Assembly: GCA_040007395.1 (NCBI GenBank)
Contig: JBDTVG010000041.1
Span: 1-9,120, forward strand
Length of the DNA: 9,120 nt
Direction of reading: 5' to 3'
From: DATGFK01 sp040007395
Lineage (GTDB): Bacteria; Chloroflexota; Anaerolineae; Aggregatilineales; UBA2796
The notes below the pieces were generated by a model. That model worked only from the letters and a program-made list of their open reading frames with translations. It was not told where the DNA came from and did not search any database. The stretch's first letter is position 1, and every line of letters begins with the position of its first letter. Shown piece by piece: positions 1-6,610 of the stretch. A program made the translations under genes and the position numbers.

Positions 1-1592
1 TGCAAGCCGCCATCGAAGATCGCCAAACCATCGCGTTTGAAGATTTGCGGGATCGGGCGATCCAAAACACGGCACGGGCGATGGTCAACGACCAGATGAC
101 TGCCACTGCGCTTGCCGCTAGCCCTACCCTAACCGCAACGCCGACTCTGGCAAGTGGTACACCCAGCAGTGGAGTCGGGAGTCCCGCTGAGCAAACGCAA
201 ACCTTGCAAGCCGCCATCGAGGATCGCCAGACGATTGCCGTAGAAGATTTGTTAGATCGGGCGATCCAAAGCACAGCACGGGCGATGGTCAACGACCAGA
301 TGACCGCCACTGCTGTCGCTGCTAGCCCAACCCCGCTACCGAGTCTCAGCCCATTGCAGCAAACGCAAACCTTGCAAGCCGCTGTTGATGATCGTCTAAC
401 ACAGGTTGCCCAAGATGCGAAGGACAAAGCCATTCAAGCGACGGCACGCGCCATTGTCAACCAACAGTTGACCTCACCCAACGTCGCGACAAACCCTGCT
501 GCCGCTACTCAAACGATTGAAGCCGCGATTACAGATCGCCTTGCACAGACGGCGCAGGTTAATAACGATGCGACTGCAACCGCTGCGTTCGAGGCAGCAG
601 TCAACACTGGGCTTGACCAGAAGTTGACTGCAACGGCACAGGCTTTTCATGCCGAAGTGATCAAAGGGCTTGCGCTTATCACGCTGGACAACGCTGATCA
701 GGTCAAGGAACTTCAATCACTGGGCAGCCATACCAAAGGTGCGCTGGATGCTGTGTTTAGCCCCGATGGGTTGCGGGTTGCCTCTGCCAGCGATGACAAC
801 ACGGTGCAGATCAACATTGTCACTACGAACGCGATGAGTATGTTGCAGGGCAATACCATTGGTGTAACCGCTGTTGCCTTTAGCCCAGATGGGCAACATA
901 TGGCAACCGCCAGTCAAGATAAAACAGTCCGCCTATGGGATATTCGGACGGGTATTCAACTCGTGGTCTTCAAGGGTCACAACGGCCCAGTAACGAGTGT
1001 GGCTTTTTCGCCTGATGGCAAAGTGTTGGCTTCGGGCAGTGTCGATAAGACGATCCGCCTATGGGATGCCCAATACGGATATACACTGCGGACTCTGGAA
1101 GGGCATACCAGCGCTGTGACCAGCCTCGCCTTTAGCCCCGATGGCGGCACGATTGTGTCGGGCAGTTCCGATGCAAGCGTCCGACTGTGGGAAACCGAAA
1201 CAGGTGCGCCTCTGAACGTACTGCGGGGTCATATCAGCGGTGTAACGAGTGTGGCCTTTAACCCAAATTTCACCACTCCACAAATCGCCTCAGCAGGGAT
1301 CGACAATACGATTCGTATCTGGGATGCCAAAACCGGACAGAATATCAGTGTCTTGCGGGGTCATCGCGATGCAGTAACGGCAGTCGCCTTCAACCCGGAT
1401 GGGACACTCTTGGTTTCCGGCAGTCTCGATAATACCTTGCGGCTGTGGGATGTTCAGAAAGGGAAAGAGCTAATACCGTTGCGTGGTCATTCTAATGCTA
1501 TCACAAGTGTCAGTTTTAGCCCCGATGGCGCTCGGATTGTCTCGACCAGCAACGATAAAACGGTCAGATTATGGGGTGTTATCACCAAGTAA
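1..1592 (+). CDS. WD40 beta-propeller protein with Thr/Ala-rich tandem-repeat stalk (5' partial)
   Basis: The reading frame is already open at position 3, and the TTG at 45 falls inside a repeat unit, so the true start is upstream of the window. The first ~240 visible residues consist of imperfect repeats (QAAIEDRQT...RAIQ.TARAMVNDQ) separated by Ser/Thr/Pro/Ala linkers. From about 729 to the stop there are seven WD40 units, recognisable by V(T/A)SVAFSPDG, ASGS.D.T(I/V)RLWD and GH motifs. That is enough to close one seven-bladed propeller. The first blade (DNTVQINIVTT) lacks the usual RLWD ending and is the most diverged. Propellers of this kind are protein-protein interaction platforms with no catalytic residues. 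The low-complexity Thr/Ala/Pro linkers suggest an exposed or extracytoplasmic stalk, but the N-terminus that would show a signal or membrane anchor is not visible. The gene ends with TAA at 1590-1592, convergent with the response-regulator operon. The fold is certain; the function is unknown. Confidence 0.93.
   Translation, partial: QAAIEDRQTIAFEDLRDRAIQNTARAMVNDQMTATALAASPTLTATPTLASGTPSSGVGSPAEQTQTLQAAIEDRQTIAVEDLLDRAIQSTARAMVNDQMTATAVAASPTPLPSLSPLQQTQTLQAAVDDRLTQVAQDAKDKAIQATARAIVNQQLTSPNVATNPAAATQTIEAAITDRLAQTAQVNNDATATAAFEAAVNTGLDQKLTATAQAFHAEVIKGLALITLDNADQVKELQSLGSHTKGALDAVFSPDGLRVASASDDNTVQINIVTTNAMSMLQGNTIGVTAVAFSPDGQHMATASQDKTVRLWDIRTGIQLVVFKGHNGPVTSVAFSPDGKVLASGSVDKTIRLWDAQYGYTLRTLEGHTSAVTSLAFSPDGGTIVSGSSDASVRLWETETGAPLNVLRGHISGVTSVAFNPNFTTPQIASAGIDNTIRIWDAKTGQNISVLRGHRDAVTAVAFNPDGTLLVSGSLDNTLRLWDVQKGKELIPLRGHSNAITSVSFSPDGARIVSTSNDKTVRLWGVITK
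3..518 (+). repeat. In-frame coding tandem repeats in the WD40 protein stalk
   Basis: Three consecutive in-frame units begin at 3, 207 and 375 with codons for QAA(I/V)(E/D)DR. They are 204, 168 and 144 bp long (68, 56 and 48 aa), and a more diverged fourth begins at 519 (EAAITDR). The conserved half reads roughly DRAIQxTARAMVNDQ(M/L)T. The Ser/Pro/Thr linker shortens from unit to unit. Units 1 and 2 are also very similar at DNA level, indicating recent duplication. Further units probably lie upstream of the window. Confidence 0.85.
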
Positions 1593-1714
1593 AAAACGAT
1601 AAGGGCGACGATTAACGGACACAATTGCCTTGCCTGAATCAGTCTGGGTGCGGCTATACGATGACAAGAATTTTGATAGGTTTGCCCTAGACTAGAAATA
1701 GCAAGGAACAACGG

Positions 1715-1756
1715 AAAAACAAAGAGGCCGCTGCCGTAAGGCAATGGCCTCTTTGT
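1715..1756 (-). terminator. Rho-independent terminator of the kinase/response-regulator operon
   Basis: An 11-bp perfect inverted repeat (1719-1729 with 1746-1756) encloses a second 4-bp stem (1732-1735 with 1740-1743) around a 4-nt loop. Read on the minus strand the stem is followed immediately by a run of T residues (complement of the A run at 1715-1719). It lies 26 bp beyond the stop of the last operon gene at 1782. On the plus strand it has no T tract, though it may also help stop transcripts from the convergent WD40 gene. Confidence 0.85.
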
Positions 1757-1781
1757 CTATAGGGTTAATCCCTGCGGGCGA

Positions 1782-2156
1782 TTAGCTCAGGATACTGACA
1801 AGCTGGCGAACCAGCGAGGTTGTATCGATAGGCTTGGGGAAACAAGCCGAGAAGCCAGCTTGCAGCGCTTTTTGGGCAACCGTTGGGGTTAGATAGGCAC
1901 TGACCACTATCGCCGGGATACTCGAGGTTTTCGGATTATTGCGTACCCTATCCAAAAACGTCCAGCCATCGATCCCCGGTAACGATAGATCCACAAGCAT
2001 CAGGTTCGGAGATACCGTTCCCAAGAGTTCTAGCCCCTCTTCGCCAGAGTGAGCACTCCATATCTGCGCCCCACTATAGGTTAATGCCGATCCGATCATG
2101 AGCGCACTGTCCTCTTCATCTTCGATGACGAGAACACGTAAATCACTGGCTTGCAT
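1782..2156 (-). CDS. Single-domain response regulator (stand-alone receiver)
   Basis: This 124-residue protein is one CheY-like receiver and nothing more. Visible features are the acidic pair E12-D13, the phospho-accepting D56 in LMLVDLSLPGIDGW, S86 in place of the switch Thr (VVSAY), and the invariant lysine K108 before Pro (FPKPID). It has no DNA-binding or enzymatic output, so phosphorylation must be read by a partner protein. Alternatively it acts as a phosphate sink or relay. Its ATG at 2154-2156 lies inside the end of the upstream regulator gene (14-bp overlap). An AAGGAAG ribosome-binding site at 2163-2169, six bases from the ATG, supports this start. It is the last gene of the operon with the kinase and is followed by the terminator at 1715-1756. 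The likely phosphodonor is the kinase at 2773-4752, directly or through the other receiver (inference). Confidence 0.93.
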   Translation of the reverse strand: MQASDLRVLVIEDEEDSALMIGSALTYSGAQIWSAHSGEEGLELLGTVSPNLMLVDLSLPGIDGWTFLDRVRNNPKTSSIPAIVVSAYLTPTVAQKALQAGFSACFPKPIDTTSLVRQLVSILS

Positions 2157-2751
2157 GAGATTCTTCCTTCATTATAAGCATAGTTGCTTGGATTTCTGGT
2201 CGCAGCTCTGCCACACGATCTGTTTGTGATTCTAGCACATGATCAGTCCGCGGTTCTGGCACATGATCAGTTTGTGGCTCTAGCATACGATCTGGCTGCG
2301 GTTCTGGCTCATGATCTGGCTGTGGCTCTGGCACGTGGTCAGCAGAAGGTACAGTCTGTTTTTGAGCAAAGGCTTGCAAACAAAGGTCAAGTTCATCTGC
2401 CAACGTGGTGATCTCAAATGGTTTGCTGATATACCCGTCGAAACCGGCATTGAGAATATTCTCGCGATCACCCTTCATGGTATGCGCCGTTACCGCGATG
2501 ACTGGTAGCCCGACAGCATTGGGGTGTAACCGGATTTGATGCAGCAAGGCATAGCCATCCATTTGGGGCATCGACAGGTCCGTCGCGATCATAGTGAAGT
2601 GTGACTGGTCTAAGATCTTGAGAGCTTCCTCACCGCTTATAGCGGTGACTACTTTAGCATTGTGCAGCATTTCTAATGCAGCACTGAATACCTCAAGGTT
2701 GTCCTGTTCATCGTCTACGACGAGAATTGTGTGTTGTGAGAAGTCCGACAT
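2143..2751 (-). CDS. Response regulator receiver with 8-residue tandem-repeat C-terminal tail
   Basis: Residues 1-130 form a CheY-like receiver: D13-D14 acidic pair, phospho-acceptor D58 (IATDLSMPQMDG), T88 (AVTAH) and K110 (ISKPF). Residues 138-185 are six head-to-tail copies of an eight-residue unit of the form D(H/R)xPEPQ(P/T). A 17-residue tail (EIQATMLIM...) follows. No recognised output domain is present. The repeat is rich in Pro, Glu and Asp, so it is probably an extended acidic tether rather than a folded domain (inference). The ATG at 2751 is supported by an AGAGGA site at 2760-2765, eight bases away. The gene begins 21 bp after the kinase stop and overlaps the next receiver gene by 14 bp, which points to translational coupling within one operon. 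Confidence 0.92.
   Translation of the reverse strand: MSDFSQHTILVVDDEQDNLEVFSAALEMLHNAKVVTAISGEEALKILDQSHFTMIATDLSMPQMDGYALLHQIRLHPNAVGLPVIAVTAHTMKGDRENILNAGFDGYISKPFEITTLADELDLCLQAFAQKQTVPSADHVPEPQPDHEPEPQPDRMLEPQTDHVPEPRTDHVLESQTDRVAELRPEIQATMLIMKEESHASQ
2197..2340 (-). repeat. 24-bp minisatellite coding for an 8-residue repeat
   Basis: Six in-frame 24-bp units (144 bp) code for residues 138-185 of the upstream response regulator. In order they read DHVPEPQP, DHEPEPQP, DRMLEPQT, DHVPEPRT, DHVLESQT, DRVAELRP. The strict 24-bp period keeps the frame under unit gain or loss, so length variation between strains is expected. The repeat also produces spurious open frames on the plus strand at 2184-2411. 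Confidence 0.9.
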
Positions 2752-2772
2752 TTGAGTAATCCTCTAACTTAA

Positions 2773-4752
2773 TTATGCGTTCTCTGGCTTGAGAAGGTAT
2801 TCGATGGTAGGTTCTGGTACGATGGTTCCGACAGACAGAGTAATGGTAAAGGTACTCCCTTTATTGATCTCAGACTGTACTTGAAGATGGCAATCCATCA
2901 TTTGGCATAGTTCGCGAGCAATCGCCAAGCCCAAGCCTGTGCCGCCATGTTGACGGGCTGTGCTGCCGTCGATCTGGCGGAATGGCTCAAAGATCATTTC
3001 CTGCATATGCGGGGCGATTCCCATTCCGGTATCTCTTACAGAAATAGTCCACTGCTCCTGATTAATAGGTTTAGCTCGTAAGACAACTTCACCTTCAGAC
3101 GTGAACTTGGCGGCATTGGAGAGCAAGTTAACGACGATCTGTTCAAGGCGGTTTTGATCCCCAACCACTGTTTTCGGCAATGCCGGGTCAATCTCCATTT
3201 CAAATTGAAGATTCTTCTGGCTAAACAGGCTGGAAGCTTGTGCAGCAACGTGATCTAACATGTCCTTTGGCGAAAAGGGCGCAGCCTGAATTTCCATACG
3301 ACCTGCTTCAATACGCGACAGATCGAGAATATCGTTGATGAGCTTCAAGAGGCGACGATTATTCCCAGCGGTGCGGGTCAGAAAGGTCTTCTGAGTCTCA
3401 TTGAGTGGGCCGGGTTTGCCAGTGAGCAGTAGATCCGTAAACCCAAGAATAGCATTGAGTGGGGTGCGTAGTTCATGGCTCATCGTTGACAGGAAATCGC
3501 TCTTGAGCCGATTGGCTTCACGCGCTACTGCATTCGCTACTTCCAAGTCCCTTGACCGTTGGCGCAGCGTCGTGTAAGCCGTATTCAGATCAGTCGTCAT
3601 TTTGGTGAATGTCGTGGTTACTTGTCCAATCTCGTCCTGACTCGTAACTTTCGGCAATGGTGTGTCCCACTGTCCGCGACTAATGCCTTCCATCGCTTCG
3701 GAAAGTTGGATGAGCGGGCGAACAATGGTGCGGCTGAAAAGGATGGCTACACCGACTGCAACCAACACGGCTACACTAACGATCAGGAAGATTATCAACC
3801 GGGCATTAGAAAGTTGAACAAGTAGGTCATTAATGGAACGCTGATTGACAAGCGTCCATTGGATTTGATCTTGACCTTCGGGGTGAACGTGGACGAAAGA
3901 TTGGAGCAGGCCGGGTTGATCTTGCGACTCGAAGAGATTGCCCTCTGCTTGGGTTGCTATCAGCTTGGAGTCATTCGGTGCATCTTTAGTAAAGGAAGCA
4001 TCACGCTTAAGGATGCTGCCATACAGTTTACTTTGATCTGGCCCAATGAAATAACTTCCGTCGCTGTTGATCAATAAGGCGCTTTCACTAGCATCATCGA
4101 ATTTCAGCAAATCAGCCAGATTTTTACCAAATGCCTTGAGGACAATGACTCCGACTTTCGTGCCATCGCTGGCAATCAGCGGTGTTGCATAGCGGATAAC
4201 TGGCAGATAGGGGACATCGATCTGACCGCGTGTCACGTTGAGATCTAAGCCCGAAGTATAGACTTGCCCCACTTTCATCTGTATTGTTTCGCTGAAATAG
4301 GGGCGATCCGCTTTATTCTCAAGATCCGCACCTGAGACAATGGTAGGGGTCCCATTCGTATCGTCAACGCGAATAAGCTCCTGTCCATGAGAATCAAGGA
4401 TACGAATGTCTTTATAAACACCTGCCGTATTTTGCAAGAAACTCTCGAAAAAATGCTGAGTAACGCGAGATTGTAAGCTCGTTGGAAAAAGTCTGAGCGT
4501 ATTCGCGTAATCAACGGTGGTGGGAGATTGGCTCAAGAAAACAACGTCTGCCCGATAGTCCCCCAGTGTAGTTTCGATATGGTCAGCTTTTTGCTTGAGT
4601 GAGTTTAATTCGCTGTCTTGCGCCAGTGTAATCAGGTTGTTTGTGCCGGCATTGAGCGTGTACAACGTAATGATAATCGTAGGAATAAGCATTACGGCGA
4701 TAAACGCTAGGGTAAGCTTTACCTGTAAGCGGGAGGTGATAAACTTTAGCAT
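2773..4752 (-). CDS. Membrane sensor histidine kinase (Cache-type sensor, HAMP, HisKA, HATPase_c)
   Basis: This is a 659-residue class I transmembrane histidine kinase. The first membrane helix is at about 12-33. A periplasmic or extracellular sensory region at about 34-315 looks like a double Cache domain (RILDSHGQELIRV, RPYFSETI, VIRYATPLI, LLINSDGSYFIGP). The second helix is at about 318-340 and is followed by HAMP at about 341-393. A coiled linker leads to the HisKA domain with phospho-acceptor H426 in FLSTMSHELRTPLN. The ATPase domain shows the N box (NLLSNAAKFT, N546), G1 (DTGMGIAP, from D574), the F box (FEPFRQ) and G2 (GGTGLGLA, 603-610). All residues for autophosphorylation are present. 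There is no fused receiver; the two separate receiver genes downstream supply it. The ATG at 4750-4752 begins right before the first membrane helix and has a GAAG-like site upstream. The ligand cannot be deduced; Cache domains usually bind small metabolites. Confidence 0.95.
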   Translation of the reverse strand: MLKFITSRLQVKLTLAFIAVMLIPTIIITLYTLNAGTNNLITLAQDSELNSLKQKADHIETTLGDYRADVVFLSQSPTTVDYANTLRLFPTSLQSRVTQHFFESFLQNTAGVYKDIRILDSHGQELIRVDDTNGTPTIVSGADLENKADRPYFSETIQMKVGQVYTSGLDLNVTRGQIDVPYLPVIRYATPLIASDGTKVGVIVLKAFGKNLADLLKFDDASESALLINSDGSYFIGPDQSKLYGSILKRDASFTKDAPNDSKLIATQAEGNLFESQDQPGLLQSFVHVHPEGQDQIQWTLVNQRSINDLLVQLSNARLIIFLIVSVAVLVAVGVAILFSRTIVRPLIQLSEAMEGISRGQWDTPLPKVTSQDEIGQVTTTFTKMTTDLNTAYTTLRQRSRDLEVANAVAREANRLKSDFLSTMSHELRTPLNAILGFTDLLLTGKPGPLNETQKTFLTRTAGNNRRLLKLINDILDLSRIEAGRMEIQAAPFSPKDMLDHVAAQASSLFSQKNLQFEMEIDPALPKTVVGDQNRLEQIVVNLLSNAAKFTSEGEVVLRAKPINQEQWTISVRDTGMGIAPHMQEMIFEPFRQIDGSTARQHGGTGLGLAIARELCQMMDCHLQVQSEINKGSTFTITLSVGTIVPEPTIEYLLKPENA

Positions 4753-4816
4753 GTGTCGTTCTTCTATTCGTTGGTAGGCCGGATGGGATCATTAACCAAT
4801 TTCAACATTAGTAGCT

Positions 4817-4822
4817 ATTATA
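4817..4822 (-). promoter_or_regulatory. Candidate -10 box for the kinase operon
   Basis: Read on the minus strand this is a perfect TATAAT, about 64 bases upstream of the kinase ATG in AT-rich DNA. No good -35 hexamer stands at 16-18 bp, so if it is used an activator or an alternative sigma context may be needed. Call based on the hexamer and position only. Confidence 0.4.
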
Positions 4823-5014
4823 GTAACAAAACTTAGCAAATTCGGTTTATTGATGAGAATTTCACAGCGTATTCAGGACTTCTTCGTTTATAGGAATATC
4901 ACATAAGAACAGAGTTATGCTAAATAAAGCACATTGTAGAGAAAAATAGCTTCATAGAGCGATTTTTTTACCTTGGAACTGTGCATGATTTATGTCCTTT
5001 TTAAAGCAAAGTGT

Positions 5015-5029
5015 CGAGATATATTCTCG
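5015..5029. promoter_or_regulatory. Small inverted repeat upstream of the acetyltransferase (possible operator)
   Basis: CGAGA and TCTCG form 5-bp arms around TATAT, immediately before the tentative -35 at 5030. Position and symmetry fit a regulator binding site, but the arms are short and chance occurrence is possible. Confidence 0.25.
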
Positions 5030-5056
5030 TTGAAGATACCGACAAAGTAATATAAA
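5030..5056 (+). promoter_or_regulatory. Tentative promoter of the acetyltransferase gene
   Basis: TTGAAG (5030-5035) is followed after 15 bp by TATAAA (5051-5056). Both hexamers are reasonable but the spacing is short of the usual 17. The start codon is 46 bp further on. Confidence 0.3.
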
Positions 5057-5101
5057 CTGATACTAAATTGAGAGAGAAAGTAGTTAGAATGGATTATCAA
5101 A

Positions 5102-5650
5102 GTGGAGATACAAGATTTAGCCTCCGACAATGACATCGTGATCAGGCAGGTCGCAACGCTGCTTGTGGAAGCCTTCAAGGAACATTGGCCTGACGCATGG
5201 TCAACACTTGACGAAGCTATTGAAGAAGTACAGGCATCCTTCGCAAAAGGTCGGATCAGCCGGGTCGGGGTCGACGCAAGCGGAGCAGTAGTTGGCTGGA
5301 TTGGTGGGCAGCATTCCTATGCCGAGGTCTGGGAACTCCATCCGATGGCTGTTCGTGCCGATCAACAGCACAAAGGGATCGGGCGCGCTCTAGTAGCCGA
5401 CCTAGAAGATCAGGTTCGGCAGCGAGGCGGCCTAACTTTGATGCTCGGCACGGATGACCAAGACAACATGACCACCTTATCCGGTGTTGATCTCTACTCT
5501 GATCTTTGGCAGCACATCGCCAATATCCGGAATCTACGGGGTCATCCCTATGAATTTTATCAAAAGTTAGGCTTCACCATTATCGGCGTTGTGCCCGACG
5601 CAAACGGCATGGGCAAACCCGACATCCTGATGGCAAAACGGATAAGCTGA
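5102..5650 (+). CDS. aac(6'): GNAT acetyltransferase, AAC(6')-Ii-like aminoglycoside 6'-N-acetyltransferase
   Basis: The 182-residue protein has the GNAT acetyl-CoA pyrophosphate loop Q89-x-x-G92-x-G94 (QHKGIGRAL). It also carries blocks I recognise from the enterococcal AAC(6')-Ii type enzymes: WELHP (77-81), LGTDDQD..TTLS (115-127), LYSD, IRNLRGHPYEFYQKLGF (142-158), GVVPDANG and KPDI.MAK (172-179). Those enzymes transfer acetyl from acetyl-CoA to the 6'-amino group of aminoglycosides, inactivating them, and are about the same length. The GTG at 5102 is the best start. An in-frame stop lies at 5081-5083, no ATG occurs in frame between, and the resulting N-terminus matches the family length. 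There is no strong ribosome-binding site. The physiological substrate in this organism may be a different amine; resistance is not shown by sequence alone. The gene is monocistronic and convergent with the RT gene 19 bp away. Confidence 0.88.
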   Translation: MEIQDLASDNDIVIRQVATLLVEAFKEHWPDAWSTLDEAIEEVQASFAKGRISRVGVDASGAVVGWIGGQHSYAEVWELHPMAVRADQQHKGIGRALVADLEDQVRQRGGLTLMLGTDDQDNMTTLSGVDLYSDLWQHIANIRNLRGHPYEFYQKLGFTIIGVVPDANGMGKPDILMAKRIS

Positions 5651-5667
5651 TCGTTCGATCAGCTTAT
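5642..5667. terminator. Hairpin between convergent acetyltransferase and RT genes
   Basis: A perfect 11-bp inverted repeat (5642-5652 with 5657-5667) surrounds a 4-nt loop. It overlaps the acetyltransferase stop codon and ends two bases before the RT stop. Neither side has a long T tract (plus: GGTTATTTGC; minus: CCGTTTTGCC). It is best read as a compact, moderately strong bidirectional terminator. Confidence 0.65.
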
Positions 5668-5669
5668 GG

Positions 5670-6602
5670 TTATTTGCTCTTAAGTGCCACCATCGAACGA
5701 TAGCCTTCATATCCAGCAAGCCGCTTCTGGTCAGCCTCGTTATCACTGGCCTGCAAGACACGGATAATACGCTGCATTGACTCAGGGATTTCCACAGTAC
5801 CGCGTTTGGTCAGCGTCAAGCCCGTGACTTCGGGTTGATCTTGCCGCCGCCAGATATGCCAGCCCTTATCAGGATGGAGTCGGTAGCCCGCTTCGCGCAG
5901 CAAAGCCCGAATCGCGTTCTCGAAGTCGGCGGGTGGGCTGTAGCCATCGGGCCAACTGAAGGCGAGATCGTCGGCGTAGCGCGTATACGTTCCGCCCGAA
6001 AGTCGCACCCGGCGCTCAATCGCGGCGTCAAGTTCAGCGTTCACCAAATTACTGAGTGGCGGGCTGGTCGGCGCACCCTGCGGCAAGCTGCCGCGATAGG
6101 TCGTCAGTGACGTTAGTAACCGCACTTCAAGCGTTGAAAGCCCTTGTGAATGCCACCATCCCTTGACGCGCTGGCGCGTGGTACTCGGAAAGAAATCCTC
6201 AATATCGGCGGTGATAATCGTTGCTGCGCCTGCGTGCGCCCACGCATGATCAGCGATAGATTTCTTAGGCCGGAAGCCCAGTGCCGAGGCGTGTGGTTTG
6301 GCCTTCTTCAAATACAGTTTCAGAATCTTCCGCTGGATAATCTTGAGATCTGGCCCCGGCTCAACGATCTCACGCACGCTGCCGTTTTTCTTGGGAATGG
6401 TGAAATGGCGATAGCGGAAGCGGCGTGGCAGCGACCCCGCGTCCATCAGCCGATAGGCCATCGGCATTTTTAGATGAAGTTGGTGTACAGCTAGCCTGTA
6501 GAGGGGCCATTCCCCCGGATACTTCACAGGGGAGTGATAGACGGCTGGCAGCCCTAACAGCCGTCGGAGTGGTTCGGGTAGAACGTTCCACACGTTATTC
6601 AT
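5670..6602 (-). CDS. Retron-type reverse transcriptase
   Basis: This 310-residue RNA-directed DNA polymerase is nearly all RT domain. Visible blocks are RT1 (FTIPKKNGSVREI, 67-79), GFRPKKSI (109-116), motif A with catalytic D133 (ADIEDFFPS), motif B LPQGAPTSPPLSNL (173-186), and the active site YADD (209-212). The thumb-side VTGL (259-262) and GYEGYRSM (297-304) follow. QGAPTSP and the VTG motif are retron hallmarks. The retron X-region motif NAxxH reads H119-A-W-A-H123 here, an Asn-to-His change. There is no maturase, endonuclease or protease extension and no DGR-type SQ motif. The ATG at 6602 has AAGG in front, and that site overlaps the stop of the SPFH gene 8 bp upstream, so the two genes are translationally coupled. 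Retron RTs make msDNA from an adjacent structured RNA and usually serve in phage defence with an effector. No msr-msd lies directly upstream of this RT, so membership of another RT defence clade remains open. Confidence 0.9.
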   Translation of the reverse strand: MNNVWNVLPEPLRRLLGLPAVYHSPVKYPGEWPLYRLAVHQLHLKMPMAYRLMDAGSLPRRFRYRHFTIPKKNGSVREIVEPGPDLKIIQRKILKLYLKKAKPHASALGFRPKKSIADHAWAHAGAATIITADIEDFFPSTTRQRVKGWWHSQGLSTLEVRLLTSLTTYRGSLPQGAPTSPPLSNLVNAELDAAIERRVRLSGGTYTRYADDLAFSWPDGYSPPADFENAIRALLREAGYRLHPDKGWHIWRRQDQPEVTGLTLTKRGTVEIPESMQRIIRVLQASDNEADQKRLAGYEGYRSMVALKSK

Positions 6603-6610
6603 GCTATACC

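Larger units (their letters stand above)
4753..5101. other. AT-rich intergenic region between divergent genes
   Basis: About 350 bp separates the kinase operon (-) from the acetyltransferase (+). It is clearly richer in A and T than either neighbour and holds no convincing gene; short frames on both strands lack ribosome-binding sites and recognisable products. It contains a consensus -10 for the kinase operon (4817-4822), a T-run at 4962-4969 without a good stem, a small inverted repeat (5015-5029) and a tentative promoter for the acetyltransferase (5030-5056). Confidence 0.7.

Noticed and set aside
2184..2411. Plus-strand open frame with LAHDL-type repeats
   Set aside because: It is the antisense shadow of the minisatellite in the response-regulator gene.
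4962..4969. T-run as a Rho-independent terminator
   Set aside because: No GC-rich stem precedes it on the plus strand, and no gene ends near it.
5670..6602. Group II intron or diversity-generating retroelement RT
   Set aside because: No maturase/endonuclease extension or intron domain V was seen. Motif B is QGAPTSP rather than the DGR SQ form, and I saw no A-substituted template/variable repeat pair.
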